Source: JAJVID01 sp035275345 (lineage in GTDB: Bacteria; Acidobacteriota; Blastocatellia; RBC074). Taken from it: DNA of 64,000 nucleotides. Shown here piece after piece: positions 26,816-35,359 of the stretch. The position numbers were made by a program, and so were the translations under genes. Position 1 is the stretch's first letter; the number at the start of each line of letters is the position of its first letter. Under the pieces are notes generated by a model. It saw only the letters and a list, made by a program, of their open reading frames with translations, did not search any database and was not told the origin of the DNA. The DNA lies in assembly GCA_035275345.1 (NCBI GenBank), contig DATEMY010000298.1, forward strand, positions 1-64,000, read 5' to 3'.

Positions 26816-26925
26816 TTACTGGGATCGCGCGCATCCCTGCGTGCGGAATTTAGCCCTACGACCGATCAACCCTCAGCTCATTACCTACCACCGCTCGCAC
26901 GTAGGGATACGCGCGATCCCAGTAA
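26816..26925. repeat. Inverted repeat in the gap before the dehydrogenase gene
   Basis: The arm at 26816-26846 (TTACTGGGATCGCGCGCATC..) and its complement at 26891-26925 pair over ~31 bp with only a few mismatches and a ~45-nt loop. The base composition is neutral, unlike the short-unit hairpins. It could be a small mobile fold-back or a structured RNA. Confidence 0.7.
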
Positions 26926-27266
26926 TTAAAGCCATCATTTGCTTAAATCTTCTGTCCGCAGCCGTACCGACAACAAACGGGTAGGCGCATATGATGCGAT
27001 TGCTCGTTTGAGGGTGAGGGAAGAGGTGATGGGAACAAGGATCATTCCAGCCGCAATGGGATGTGAACGCGTTGGCAAGACGCGTTAGGCGACGGTTGAA
27101 ATATCTTTCCCCCTCACCTCTGACCGCACATTTTGTCCCCATTTCCCCGCCAATTCCGACGCGACTTGCCGAAAACCAACCCTGCGGACGCCACAATCAG
27201 GATAAATAGATTTGTCGAGTGATCCGTAAGCAATCGAAATCTCACCTGAAATTTCAAGGAAAAGAA

Positions 27267-28280
27267 ATGGTCCATGAGCCATCCGTTTCAACAGCAAGAC
27301 CAGCCTATGCCCCAACTATTGCAAAAATGCGCGCCGCCGTCATCGCGGGGTCACAAAGAGTGGAAATCTGCGAGGCGGCGATCCCCGAACCGTCCGCTCA
27401 CGAAGTCCGCGTGCGAATCGAGGGATGCGGCGTCAGCGAGTCGAACATGACCGTGTGGGAGGGCCGGAGCTGGTTCAATTACCCGCGGGCTGCAGGAGTG
27501 CCGGGTCGCGAAGCCTGGGGCGTAGTTGACGCTGTCGGGAGAGAGGTTAAAAAACTGGCGGCCGGTGATCGAGTCACGATGCTTTCTTACCACGCCTTCG
27601 CGGAATACGACCTGGCCAGGGCCGACGAAGTCGCGCTACTCCCCGATTCGTTAAACGGGAAAGCTTTTCCCGGCCCTGCATTAGCATCTGCGATGAATGT
27701 TTTCCGGCGCGCCGAGGTCCGGCCCGATCAGACTGTGGCGATTATCGGGATTGGCTTTCTAGGCGCGTTGCTAACGCAATTAGCCTCCGGCGCCGGCGCG
27801 CGGGTGATCGCAATTTCGCCCGGGTCCGATGCGCTGGAGGTCGCGCGTTGGGCCGGAGCCGCAGTGACGATTCCAATGAGCAACCACAGACGGATTATAG
27901 AAGAAGTGGTCGAACTGACCTCCACCGAGGGATGTGACCGTGTGATCGAAGTCATTGGCGAACAATGGCCGCTCGATCTGGCCGCTGAATTAGCGCGCGA
28001 GCGCGGACGACTGGTCATCGCCGGTTATCACCAGGACGGCCCTCGACAGGTCAACCTGCAATTGTGGAACTGGCGCGGATTGGACGTCATCAACGCCCAC
28101 GAACGCGACCCGCGCGTTTGCGTAGCAGAAATGCGCGAGGCGGTCGGCGCCGTTGCGCAAGGGCGACTCAATCCGGAGCCGCTTTACACGCACAACTTTG
28201 AGCTTGAACGAATTGACCAGGCAATGAAGATGATGCGCTGCCGCCCTGATGGCTTTCTCAAGGCCCTGGTCACAATCTAA
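27267..28280 (+). CDS. Zinc-type alcohol dehydrogenase-like (MDR) oxidoreductase
   Basis: 337 residues from ATG 27267, with AAGGAAAAG upstream; an upstream ATG at 27219 gives 16 extra residues. The N-terminal GroES-like fold contains PSAHEVRVRIEGCGVSESN, PGREAWGVVDAVG..V..L..GDRV, and the C-terminal Rossmann domain has VAIIGIGFLGALLTQLA. The expected catalytic Cys-x-x-D/S position is CGVSESN, and the zinc-structural Cys quartet is absent. The substrate is probably a sugar or polyol, a guess based on distance from known families. It is likely co-transcribed with the glycosyltransferase gene 61 bp downstream. Confidence 0.8.
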   Translation: MVHEPSVSTARPAYAPTIAKMRAAVIAGSQRVEICEAAIPEPSAHEVRVRIEGCGVSESNMTVWEGRSWFNYPRAAGVPGREAWGVVDAVGREVKKLAAGDRVTMLSYHAFAEYDLARADEVALLPDSLNGKAFPGPALASAMNVFRRAEVRPDQTVAIIGIGFLGALLTQLASGAGARVIAISPGSDALEVARWAGAAVTIPMSNHRRIIEEVVELTSTEGCDRVIEVIGEQWPLDLAAELARERGRLVIAGYHQDGPRQVNLQLWNWRGLDVINAHERDPRVCVAEMREAVGAVAQGRLNPEPLYTHNFELERIDQAMKMMRCRPDGFLKALVTI

Positions 28281-28341
28281 GGACAATGAAAATATGGGAC
28301 GACTTTAGACTGTCCACATATTACCTGAAACAGGAGGCCCC

Positions 28342-29490
28342 ATGAGAGTGTTCAGCGCTCCCAATTTACTTGAAGATGAGGCGCTTCGAGAAGCGCCAAT
28401 GGAAATTGTCATCCTTGGGTTATCAATAACTTCATCGTTGGCCAATAGCCATGCGGCGAATTACCGAGGGTTGACGCGCGCGCTGTCCCGCCGCGGCCAC
28501 AGCGTACTTTTCCTCGAACGCGACCAGCCGTCGTTCCGCGACGATCGCGATCTGCCCTGTCCGCCTTACTGCCAGACTGAAATTTATTCGAGCCTCGAAG
28601 AGCTGAAAGACCGATTTACCAGCAGCGTGCGCCAGGCCGATCTGGTAATCGTCGGGTCTTGCGTCCCCGCGGGCGGCATGATCGGCCATTGGGTGACCGG
28701 GGCCGCGCAGGGCGCGACGGCCTTTTACGATATGGACACTCCAGTGACCCTCGCCAAACTCAAACGAGGCGACCTCGATTATCTCTCTTACTCGCTGATC
28801 CCTCGTTACGACCTTTACCTCTCTGGCGTCGGTGGTCCGATCCTCGATCTGATAGAGCATAAACTCGGATCACCGATGGCTCGCGCGCTCTACTGCTCAG
28901 TTGATCCCGAGCTTTATTACCCGGAAGGGCCTGAATCGGGCGACCCGCAGTGGGATTTGGGTTATTTGGGGAATTACAGCGACGACCCCCAGCCCGTCCT
29001 CGATCGGTTGATGTTGGATCCGGCGCGTTGGTGGAAACAGGCGCGAATGGTCATCGCCGGATCTGAATACCCGAAAACGATCAAGTGCCCGCCCAATGTG
29101 ACACTGACGCCGCGTCTCACCCCTGACATGCGCCGAGCCTTATACAACGCCCAACGCTTCACGCTCAACGTCACTCGCCCCGAAATGGTCGCCGCGGGAT
29201 ATTCGCCCAGCCTGCGATTGTTCGAAGCCGCCGCGTGCGCCACGCCGATCATCAGCGATTGGTGGAACGGGCTGGAGACTCTCTTCGAGCCGGGCGAGGA
29301 GATTCTGATCGCGCACGACACCGAAGACACGCTCTGTTATCTGCGCGATCTGCCGGAGGAGATCCGGATCGAGACGGGCCAGCGCGCGCGCGCGCGCGTC
29401 ATGTCCGCTCACACAGCCGCGCATCGCGCCGTCGAGCTTGAAACGCACGCGCTTCTGGCCTTGATGAACAAATCTTCCATGAAGGTGTGA
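28342..29490 (+). CDS. CgeB-like glycosyltransferase
   Basis: 382 residues; AGGAGG sits 4 nt before the ATG. An alternative start at 28399 (MEIVILGLSITSS) fits the fold beginning better. Features: N-terminal Rossmann-like half with GLSITSSLANSHAANYRGL..AL..RGH.V.FLERD, and C-terminal half WDLGYLGNYSDDPQPVLDRLML and SPSLRLFEAAACATPIISDWWNGLETLFEPGEEILIA, the nucleotide-sugar binding E...CG.P.I.D...G...F.PG.E pattern of CgeB/DUF3880 proteins. It probably transfers a sugar to a spore-coat-like or surface glycan; the acceptor is unknown. Confidence 0.82.
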   Translation: MRVFSAPNLLEDEALREAPMEIVILGLSITSSLANSHAANYRGLTRALSRRGHSVLFLERDQPSFRDDRDLPCPPYCQTEIYSSLEELKDRFTSSVRQADLVIVGSCVPAGGMIGHWVTGAAQGATAFYDMDTPVTLAKLKRGDLDYLSYSLIPRYDLYLSGVGGPILDLIEHKLGSPMARALYCSVDPELYYPEGPESGDPQWDLGYLGNYSDDPQPVLDRLMLDPARWWKQARMVIAGSEYPKTIKCPPNVTLTPRLTPDMRRALYNAQRFTLNVTRPEMVAAGYSPSLRLFEAAACATPIISDWWNGLETLFEPGEEILIAHDTEDTLCYLRDLPEEIRIETGQRARARVMSAHTAAHRAVELETHALLALMNKSSMKV

Positions 29491-29607
29491 GGAAGGCGAT
29501 AAAACAAAGCGTTGGGACTGTAGCGCCCCTCAGGCATGATGATTGCCTTAACTCATCCTGAAAGTCGAATAAGAAATCCATTGAAGGATCTAAAACCTGG
29601 AGGATTT

Positions 29608-30393
29608 ATGTATCAAATAAGAAATATGGGTGAGGCTATTTGGCAATCGTTCACTCAGGCGCTCAGCGTGTTTATGAGTTTCCTGCCCGCGTTGATGGGC
29701 GCGGTCATTGTGCTGATTGCCGGCTGGTTTATCTCCAGTTTTCTGGCGCGGTTGATCGAGCGTGGCCTCAATGCGATCGGGTTGGAGCGGGCGGCCGAGC
29801 GTTCCGGGATCAGGCGTTTCATCGAACAGTCTGGATCGCAGTGGACTGTTTCCGGCATTATTGCGACGTTGATCAAGTGGTCAATCTTCCTGATCTTTAT
29901 TCAAGCCGCGGCGTCGCTGTTCGGCATGGCGCAGATCACGGCGATTATCAACAGCGTTATCCTCTTCATTCCAAAATTGATTGTGGCGCTGGCCATTATT
30001 GTCATAGGATCACTGATCGCGAAGTTCCTGGCGGGGGCGGTGCGCGGGTCTCTATCCGAGATGGATGCGCCCAACGCCGGATTGTTCGCCAGGGTGACGC
30101 AATATGCGGTAATAGGGTTTGCGATTGTTGCGGCCTTCAACCAGATCGGCATCGCCCAAACCGTAGTTAACACATTGCTGGTCGGATTGGTTGGGGCGCT
30201 GGCGCTGGCGCTCGGGCTGGCCTTTGGCCTCGGAGGGCGTGAAGTCGCCGCGCAGATTACGCAATCCTGGTACAACAAGGGGGCCAGCCTGGCCGACAAA
30301 ATCAAACAACGCTCCGAAGATTTTCCGCATAGCGACTTCTACCGCTCGCCTGGAAGAGAGCCGGGGCAGTTTGAACCGCGTCTGGGCGATTGA
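29608..30393 (+). CDS. Membrane protein with conserved TM-helix repeats (CmpX/MscS-like)
   Basis: 261 residues from ATG 29608, preceded by GGAGGATTT; an upstream ATG at 29536 is poorly supported. Five hydrophobic helices, with the repeated pattern LPALMGAVIVLIAGWFI and IPKLIVALAIIVIGSLIA, each followed by a basic stretch. This is the 'conserved TM helix' repeat (PF05552) found in small mechanosensitive-channel-like proteins. The C-terminal helix ends in a Gly-rich LALGLAFGLGGREVAAQ motif, very like the pore-lining MscS segment. The MscS beta and C-terminal domains are missing, so channel activity is only a possibility. Confidence 0.78.
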   Translation: MYQIRNMGEAIWQSFTQALSVFMSFLPALMGAVIVLIAGWFISSFLARLIERGLNAIGLERAAERSGIRRFIEQSGSQWTVSGIIATLIKWSIFLIFIQAAASLFGMAQITAIINSVILFIPKLIVALAIIVIGSLIAKFLAGAVRGSLSEMDAPNAGLFARVTQYAVIGFAIVAAFNQIGIAQTVVNTLLVGLVGALALALGLAFGLGGREVAAQITQSWYNKGASLADKIKQRSEDFPHSDFYRSPGREPGQFEPRLGD

Positions 30394-30446
30394 GAATCGG
30401 TTGCTGGAGCTACGGTAGCGGCGACGATCAAAGGAGTTTTTAGGAT

Positions 30447-30824
30447 ATGGCGCAAGCGACTCAACAGGAATCAGTGCGCAGAGTGACTGCTGAAGAGGTA
30501 ATGCGGCGGCTGGATCGCGGCGAAGCTGTGGTCTTCGTTGACTCACGCAATCCGCAAGCGTGGAGTCAATCGAAGGAAAAACTGCCAGGCGCGATCCGAA
30601 TTCCCGCTGGCGAAGTCGAGCAGCATTTAAAAGAAATACCGAAAGCTTGCCTAGAAGGCGGCCCGGAAGGCTGTTGGATAATTACCTATTGCACCTGACC
30701 GCAGGAAGCATCGAGCGCCAGTCTGGCGCAAGAATTAATCCGGCGCGGTTATCGTGACGTTTATCCGCTCCAGGGCGGAATGGACGCGTGGTGGCATGCG
30801 GGTTTCCCGCTCGAACAAAAATGA
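30447..30824 (+). CDS. Rhodanese-like protein with in-frame TGA (possible selenoprotein)
   Basis: The first reading segment, 30447-30695 (83 codons), encodes a rhodanese start (RVTAEEVMRRLDRGEAVVFVDSRNP.AW..S) and ends IITYCT. The next codon is TGA (30696-30698). Continuing in the same frame to a stop at 30822-30824 gives PQEASSASLAQELIRRGYRDV and YPLQGGMDAWWHAGFPL, a well-conserved rhodanese C-terminal half with no other disruption. Read through, the protein is 125 residues with codon 84 as TGA, two residues after Cys82. From memory, relatives carry Cys there (YCTCPxExSS). Selenocysteine insertion or a very recent nonsense mutation both fit. AGGAG precedes the start. Confidence 0.72.
30715..30729 (+). 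promoter_or_regulatory. SECIS-like hairpin after the in-frame TGA
   Basis: GCGCCA-GTC-TGGCGC forms a perfect 6-bp stem with a GUC loop. The loop begins 23 nt after the last base of the TGA. Bacterial SECIS elements are short hairpins in this window with a G among the first loop bases, so the geometry is suitable. The stem is GC-rich and short hairpins are common by chance, so this alone is not decisive. Confidence 0.4.
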
Positions 30825-30931
30825 AATAGTTGGGAGTTCCGCATTCATGCGGTCAGGTTGAATGAACTAGACAATCCGCGTGAAGGCCGAACTCCAAACG
30901 GGAACCAAACGCTTACTTGGAAATGTGGGGG

Positions 30932-31489
30932 ATGAAGACGCGCACTGCGGTTTTTTCGATGGCGTTAATCGCGCTTGTTTTGTTCGGCTCTGGTTGCGAC
31001 ACTGCGGAACGAGATACCGCGACAGCGCCGGCAATGACCGCGACGCCAACGATTACGCCGATGATCACTCCTATAACATCTCCGGCGCCGGCGGCTTCGC
31101 CTGTCGCCCCGGAGTGGTTAGCCGACGGCGCCACACATAGCGTGGCTGGCGTCACCGGCGCTCCGAAGGCCCTGATCGGCAAAACTGTGACCGTCGTCGC
31201 GGAGATTGAGGAAGTCTACGACTCGCGCTCTTTCGAGCTTGATGGAGGCGACTCTCTGACTGGCGGCAGTAAGAAGGACCTGCTGACGCTGGTTCCCAAA
31301 GTCGGCGGTTTTCCATACATTGACGAGCAGTGGAAGAACAGCCGGACGCGAGTGACCGGCGTCATCCAATGGATGGATCCCAAAACCGTCGAACGCGAAA
31401 TCGGCTGGGAATTGCCGCGGAGTTTGGAAGCCAAATTCAAAGGCCAGCCCGTGCTGATCGCCCGTTCGGTCGAACGACTTGAGAGGTGA
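30932..31489 (+). CDS. Putative lipoprotein of unknown function
   Basis: 185 residues from ATG 30932, preceded by a G-rich stretch; an ATG at 30917 adds five residues. A lipoprotein-type signal (MALIALVLFGSGC, Cys22) is followed by a Thr/Pro-rich linker (TATPTITPMITPITSPAP, ~30-55) and a compact C-terminal domain (~65-180: IGKTVTVVAEIEEVYDSRSFELDGG, RVTGVIQWMDP). The C-terminal part resembles small OB-like/'hydrolase-binding' domains in its beta pattern, but I do not recognise a family. The stop overlaps a GTG candidate start of the next gene. Confidence 0.65.
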   Translation: MKTRTAVFSMALIALVLFGSGCDTAERDTATAPAMTATPTITPMITPITSPAPAASPVAPEWLADGATHSVAGVTGAPKALIGKTVTVVAEIEEVYDSRSFELDGGDSLTGGSKKDLLTLVPKVGGFPYIDEQWKNSRTRVTGVIQWMDPKTVEREIGWELPRSLEAKFKGQPVLIARSVERLER

Positions 31490-31515
31490 TCAGGTGGGGC
31501 AGAGGAACATCGGAA

Positions 31516-32841
31516 GTGGAGATTCTATTTATCATACTTTTGCTGATCGCCAATGGAGTCTTCGCGATGTCGGAGATGGCGATCGTTTCATCGCGGCGGG
31601 TGCGGTTGCAGCATCGAGCCGAAAAGAACGACATCGGAGCGCGCGCAGCCCTTGAACTGGCCGACGCGCCGGATCGTTTTCTATCGACGATTCAGATCGG
31701 CATTACGCTGATCGGCATTCTGGCCGGGGCCTTCGGCGGCGCGACTATCTCAAAGCAAATGACGGACCAACTCAGCCGCATTCCCGCGCTCGCTCCCTAC
31801 AGCGAAGCCATCAGCCTGGTCGTCGTGGTGGTGGCGATCACTTACCTTTCGTTGGTCGTGGGAGAACTGGTTCCGAAACGGCTGGCGTTGAACAATCCCG
31901 AACAGATCGCTTCGCGAGTCGCCAGGCCGATGCAGTTTCTATCACGTCTGGCTTCGCCCGCAGTGCGCATACTCAGCGCTTCATCCGCTTTTTTGTTGCG
32001 GATGTTGAGGGTCAAACCTCCCGCCCATCCGCCCGTTACCGAAGAAGAGGTCAAAATAATGATTGACCAGGGAATGCAGGCCGGCGTGTTTGAAGTGGCC
32101 GAGCACGATCTGGTGGACAATATTTTTCGCCTGGCCGATCAAAAGATTCCGCAACTGATGACGCCGCGTCCGGATGTCCTCTGGCTCGACACCAAATCGC
32201 CGGTCGAGGAGATTCGCCAGCAAATTATCAACAGCCCTTACTCTCGAATGCCGGTTTGCGAGGGGACGCTCGATAATGTCCTGGGCGTGGTCAAGGCCAG
32301 AGACCTGTTAGCGAGAATCCTTTCCGGCGAGCCGCTCGATCTGCGCGCTACGCTGCGCCAGCCGCTTTATGTGCCGGAGACCACAACCGGTTTGCAGTTG
32401 CTGGAATTGTTCAAAGGTTCGACGACGCATATTGCTGTGGTCGTTGATGAACACGGCGCGATGGAAGGGCTGGTGACGATGAATGATGTGCTGGAAGCCA
32501 TAGTCGGCGGCCTGCCACCACAGCCAGGACAGGCTGAAAGCTACGCCGTCCGGCGAGAGGACGGATCCTGGTTGCTCGACGGCCGATTGCCCATCGCAGA
32601 CTTCAAGGAGATATTTTCGCTCGGCAAGCTGCCCAGGGAAGAGGAAGGCGCTTACTATACCCTGGCCGGATTCATCATGACATACCTTGGTCGATTGCCA
32701 TCAGCCTCCGATTATTTCGTCTGGAACGACCTTAGAGTCGAAGTCGTGGACATGGATCGCCGACGCGTGGACAAAGTCCTGGTCAACCGCCTTGAGACAG
32801 AGGAAGAGAGACGGGGGGACAGGGGGACAAGGGGACAGTGA
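31516..32841 (+). CDS. CorC/HlyC-type hemolysin-like protein (DUF21-CBS-CorC)
   Basis: 441 residues from GTG 31516, which gives the family-typical start (V/M)EILFIILLLIANGVFAMSEMAIVS; a GTG at 31486 overlaps the previous stop and adds ten residues. Domains: DUF21/CNNM membrane domain with four hydrophobic segments (~1-190), two CBS domains (~200-315), and a CorC-associated C-terminal domain ending DYFVWNDLRVEVVDMDRRRVDKVLV. These proteins are linked to magnesium/cobalt efflux. The last ~13 codons (EEERRGDRGTRGQ) run into a hairpin repeat, so the original C-terminus has been altered or extended. Confidence 0.9.
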   Translation: MEILFIILLLIANGVFAMSEMAIVSSRRVRLQHRAEKNDIGARAALELADAPDRFLSTIQIGITLIGILAGAFGGATISKQMTDQLSRIPALAPYSEAISLVVVVVAITYLSLVVGELVPKRLALNNPEQIASRVARPMQFLSRLASPAVRILSASSAFLLRMLRVKPPAHPPVTEEEVKIMIDQGMQAGVFEVAEHDLVDNIFRLADQKIPQLMTPRPDVLWLDTKSPVEEIRQQIINSPYSRMPVCEGTLDNVLGVVKARDLLARILSGEPLDLRATLRQPLYVPETTTGLQLLELFKGSTTHIAVVVDEHGAMEGLVTMNDVLEAIVGGLPPQPGQAESYAVRREDGSWLLDGRLPIADFKEIFSLGKLPREEEGAYYTLAGFIMTYLGRLPSASDYFVWNDLRVEVVDMDRRRVDKVLVNRLETEEERRGDRGTRGQ

Positions 32842-32951
32842 GACAGAGAGACACAGGGGCTAAGTAACGCTCCGTCTCCCTGTCCCCCCGTCTCCCTGAC
32901 CCCCTGTCTCTCCGTCTCTTCCGTTATTTCCGTTTGTTCCGTATTCTCTCT
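32795..32951. repeat. Composite fold-back repeat after the CorC-like gene
   Basis: Left arm with GAGACAGAGG, GGGGGACAGG and GGGGACAGTG units (32795-32860); right arm with CCGTCTCCCTGTCCCCCCG and related units (32868-32921). Its far end (32920-32951, CCGTTATTTCCGTTTGTTCCG) repeats, with one mismatch, the outer arm of the 43-bp hairpin at 14670-14768. The CorC-like stop codon lies inside the left arm. Confidence 0.8.
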
Positions 32952-32977
32952 TCCCAATCTCCTACGGAAAAACTCAA

Positions 32978-33832
32978 ATGGCTATCGAGATTCGACCTGT
33001 CAAAACGCAAGAGGAATATCACGATGTTGAGCGACTCCAGCGCGAAATCTGGGGAGCGCAGGATATAGAGATAATCGGTTTCGAGACGTTGATGACCGCG
33101 CACAAGAATGGCGGCGTGATGCTGGGCGCGTTCGACATTGTTGAAGACCGAGAACAAATGGTCGGTTTCGTCTTCGGCTTTGTCGGCCTGACGGCGGATG
33201 GCCGCGTCAAGCATTGCTCGCACGTCGCGGGCGCGCTGCCGGCATACCGAGACCGGGGCGTAGGTTACGCGCTGAAACTGAGACAGCGCGAGATAGTATT
33301 GGCGCAAGGAATCGATCTGATCACCTGGACTTTCGATCCGCTCGAAAGCCGCAACGCAAGGTTCAACTTCCACAAACTCGGCGCGACCTGCCGTGTCTAC
33401 CTGCGAAATTTGTATGGCGCGATGCGTGACGCTATGAACGCCGGATTGCCGAGTGACCGCTTCCAGGTTGATTGGCGTATCGCCGATCCACGCGTCGAGG
33501 CGAGGCTCTGGGACGAGCGTGTAGACGCGACCCCTCCGTCTCCCTTTTCGTTATTGATGGCTGATGGCGTTCCGACGATCAACCCTCTGGTCGCGAGCGA
33601 GTCGCTTCTTTCATCAGAAGAGGTGGGAACCCTGCCGGAACGGCTGCTCGTTGAAATACCCTCCGATTTTCAAAGTCTCAAAGCCGCCGACAAAGATCTG
33701 GCGCTGGATTGGCGGTTGCGCACGCGCAATTTATTTGAAGAGACCTTCTCCAAAGGCTATGTCGCGACCGACCTGCTCCTGGACGGCGGGCGGAGTTATT
33801 ACCTGCTGGAGAGAGAAAGTGTACTCAGCTAG
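32978..33832 (+). CDS. GNAT-family protein (COG3375-like)
   Basis: 284 residues. The N-terminal ~150 residues show a GNAT acetyltransferase pattern: VERLQREIWG near the start, VGFVFGFVGLT, SHVAGALPAYRDRGVGYALKLRQREI with an acetyl-CoA-binding R-D-R-G-V-G loop, and TFDPLESRNARFNFHKLGA. A second, less conserved half follows (RFQVDWRIADPRVEARL..., LLVEIPSDFQSL, LEETFSKGYVATDLLL). This two-part layout matches predicted acetyltransferases of COG3375, whose substrate is unknown. No useful operon partner is adjacent. Confidence 0.8.
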   Translation: MAIEIRPVKTQEEYHDVERLQREIWGAQDIEIIGFETLMTAHKNGGVMLGAFDIVEDREQMVGFVFGFVGLTADGRVKHCSHVAGALPAYRDRGVGYALKLRQREIVLAQGIDLITWTFDPLESRNARFNFHKLGATCRVYLRNLYGAMRDAMNAGLPSDRFQVDWRIADPRVEARLWDERVDATPPSPFSLLMADGVPTINPLVASESLLSSEEVGTLPERLLVEIPSDFQSLKAADKDLALDWRLRTRNLFEETFSKGYVATDLLLDGGRSYYLLERESVLS

Positions 33833-33913
33833 GGCGATTGGCGATTCAACCGCCATCCGCTCTAAATCAAAATAGGAAAAATTGGCCCACCGAATGAAAC
33901 TGCAGAATTGCCT

Positions 33914-34134
33914 GACGGCGTATAGAGTACCGCCTTTAGGCCAATGGCGTTAAGTTAAGCCTTGGGGGCTGGATTTCCTTGACCATTTCGCATCGCCCAT
34001 TGCCAATTGACTTGCAGAGAAGAGTTGGGGATAGACCTCACTGCAAAACAATGGGCAATGTGAAATTGGCAATGGGCAATGTTCTTGTCCTAACTTAACC
34101 TCATTGGCCTAAAGGCGGTACTCTATACGCCGTC
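33914..34134. repeat. ~220-bp fold-back element (MITE-like) in a gene-free gap
   Basis: Terminal arms 33914-33959 (GACGGCGTATAGAGTACCGC then CTTTAGGCCAATGG) and 34093-34134 are inverted copies with one small gap. The interior carries a second set of CCCATTGCCAATTGAC / CAATTTCACATTGCCCATTG units in opposite orientation. The whole lies in the 798-bp gap 33833-34630, which holds no convincing gene. It looks like a non-autonomous mobile fold-back; no target duplication was identified. Confidence 0.75.
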
Positions 34135-34429
34135 CGCTGAAGCCACAGTTCCTTTGGAATGCGCCAATCCCGGCTGTTCTGATTTAGGTTACCAATTGGC
34201 CTTTTAGCGAAGAGATCAAGAGGGTTTTGCGGGCGTTCGAGTCGCTCATCACCGGCAGCAAAATGCTGTTTTCGGCCGGTTCTTCTGAGCGTTGGCTTCA
34301 TTGTTCTCGGAGGCCACATGTAACGTCAAGAACAGAGTCCATTCAGGCGGCCGAATCTGTGGCAGGCGCGAGAGTATCAAAACTATTAATTCGTCAGCAA
34401 GGCTTTTGTCGAGACTCCACGGAAAGAGT

Positions 34430-34565
34430 AGCGCAACCTGCCGAGCATTGGTTTCTACACAAATTTCAGTCCTCGGAGCGGACGACAGAGTAAAGCCCAG
34501 AGTGGATCGCCTGCTCAGAGAGTCTTCGGAACTTGTATAGATGCCAATGCTCGGCAAGTTGCGCT
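34430..34565. repeat. Inverted repeat, 22-bp arms
   Basis: AGCGCAACCTGCCGAGCATTGG (34430-34451) and its near-exact complement (34544-34565) flank ~90 bp. It falls in the same gap and does not overlap a recognised gene. A minus-strand ORF over it has no features I recognise. Confidence 0.65.
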
Positions 34566-34630
34566 ACGCTTCTCCCCTCTGTGCTCGCTGTGCTCTCTGT
34601 GGCTGATGTTCCTAAGTAGTGTGGTCTGAT

Positions 34631-35173
34631 TTAGTGAGGAACTATTTCACCGCCGCGCTTACGCCATTCGTCTTCGATCAGCGTGGCTTCTTCATCATTG
34701 TGTGGGACCACGCCTATCAGGATGCCGCCTTCTCCGATCATCCGTTCGAGTTCTTGAATTTTTTCCTCTGGGATGCTGGCGCCGTAAAGCGCGCCGAGCG
34801 CGCCGCCGACCATTCCGCCCGCGCCTGCCAATGACGCCGCCAGGGGCCCGGCGACAGCCAGACCCAATCCGGGGATGATTACCACCGCGCCGACAGCCGC
34901 GATTGCGCCTAATGTGGCGCCCAGTCCGCCGCCGATGGCCGCGCCGGTTTCGAGCCCTTTCACTGAAGCATCTTCGGTGGCCTCTAGTTTAGCCTGCTCC
35001 GGGTAATGGTACTTATGCCGCGTTTCTTCCGACATCAGCAGGTGGACCTCATCGCTGCTGTAACCATAGTCCAACAGCCATGCATACGCCGAATCAGCGT
35101 CCTCTATCTTTTTGAAAAGCGCTGTCTCTGACCGCGGGTTCGCCGCCATTGATGTCGAATAAGATGCCGCCAT
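34631..35173 (-). CDS. Stress-type glycine-zipper protein
   Basis: 180 residues with GGAGG before the ATG. Residues ~15-75 resemble the N-terminal fold of general stress proteins (LFKKIEDADSAYAWLLDYGYSSDEVHLLMSEE), as in YflT/DUF1269-type proteins. Residues ~85-130 are a hydrophobic glycine zipper (GAAIGGGLGATLGAIAAVGAVVIIPG, LAASLAGAGGMVGGALGALYG). The C-terminal part (EEKIQELERMIGEGGILIGVVPHNDEEATLIEDEWRKRGGEIV) repeats the stress-type pattern. It is probably membrane-associated and protective under stress; its mechanism is unknown. Confidence 0.75.
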   Translation of the reverse strand: MAASYSTSMAANPRSETALFKKIEDADSAYAWLLDYGYSSDEVHLLMSEETRHKYHYPEQAKLEATEDASVKGLETGAAIGGGLGATLGAIAAVGAVVIIPGLGLAVAGPLAASLAGAGGMVGGALGALYGASIPEEKIQELERMIGEGGILIGVVPHNDEEATLIEDEWRKRGGEIVPH

Positions 35174-35197
35174 TTTCTACCTCCGTTTACAGCATTG

Positions 35198-35246
35198 CGC
35201 GCGTAAGCAATCGTCGCCTCACGGCGTGGCCGCTTGCTTACGCGCG
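35198..35246. repeat. REP-like palindrome, copy 1
   Basis: Arms CGCGCGTAAGCAA (35198-35210) and TTGCTTACGCGCG (35234-35246) are exact complements around a GC-rich 23-nt loop. A second copy lies at 35360-35430. The 361-bp gap 35174-35534 holds no gene. Confidence 0.8.
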
Positions 35247-35359
35247 GCTATCTACCATCCACAAAATGTAATCTGCAACTCCCATACCATTGACACAAGT
35301 TACCGGTAACAGAGATGATGATCGGACTCTCATCTAAATCAGAACACGTGAGGCCGGTA

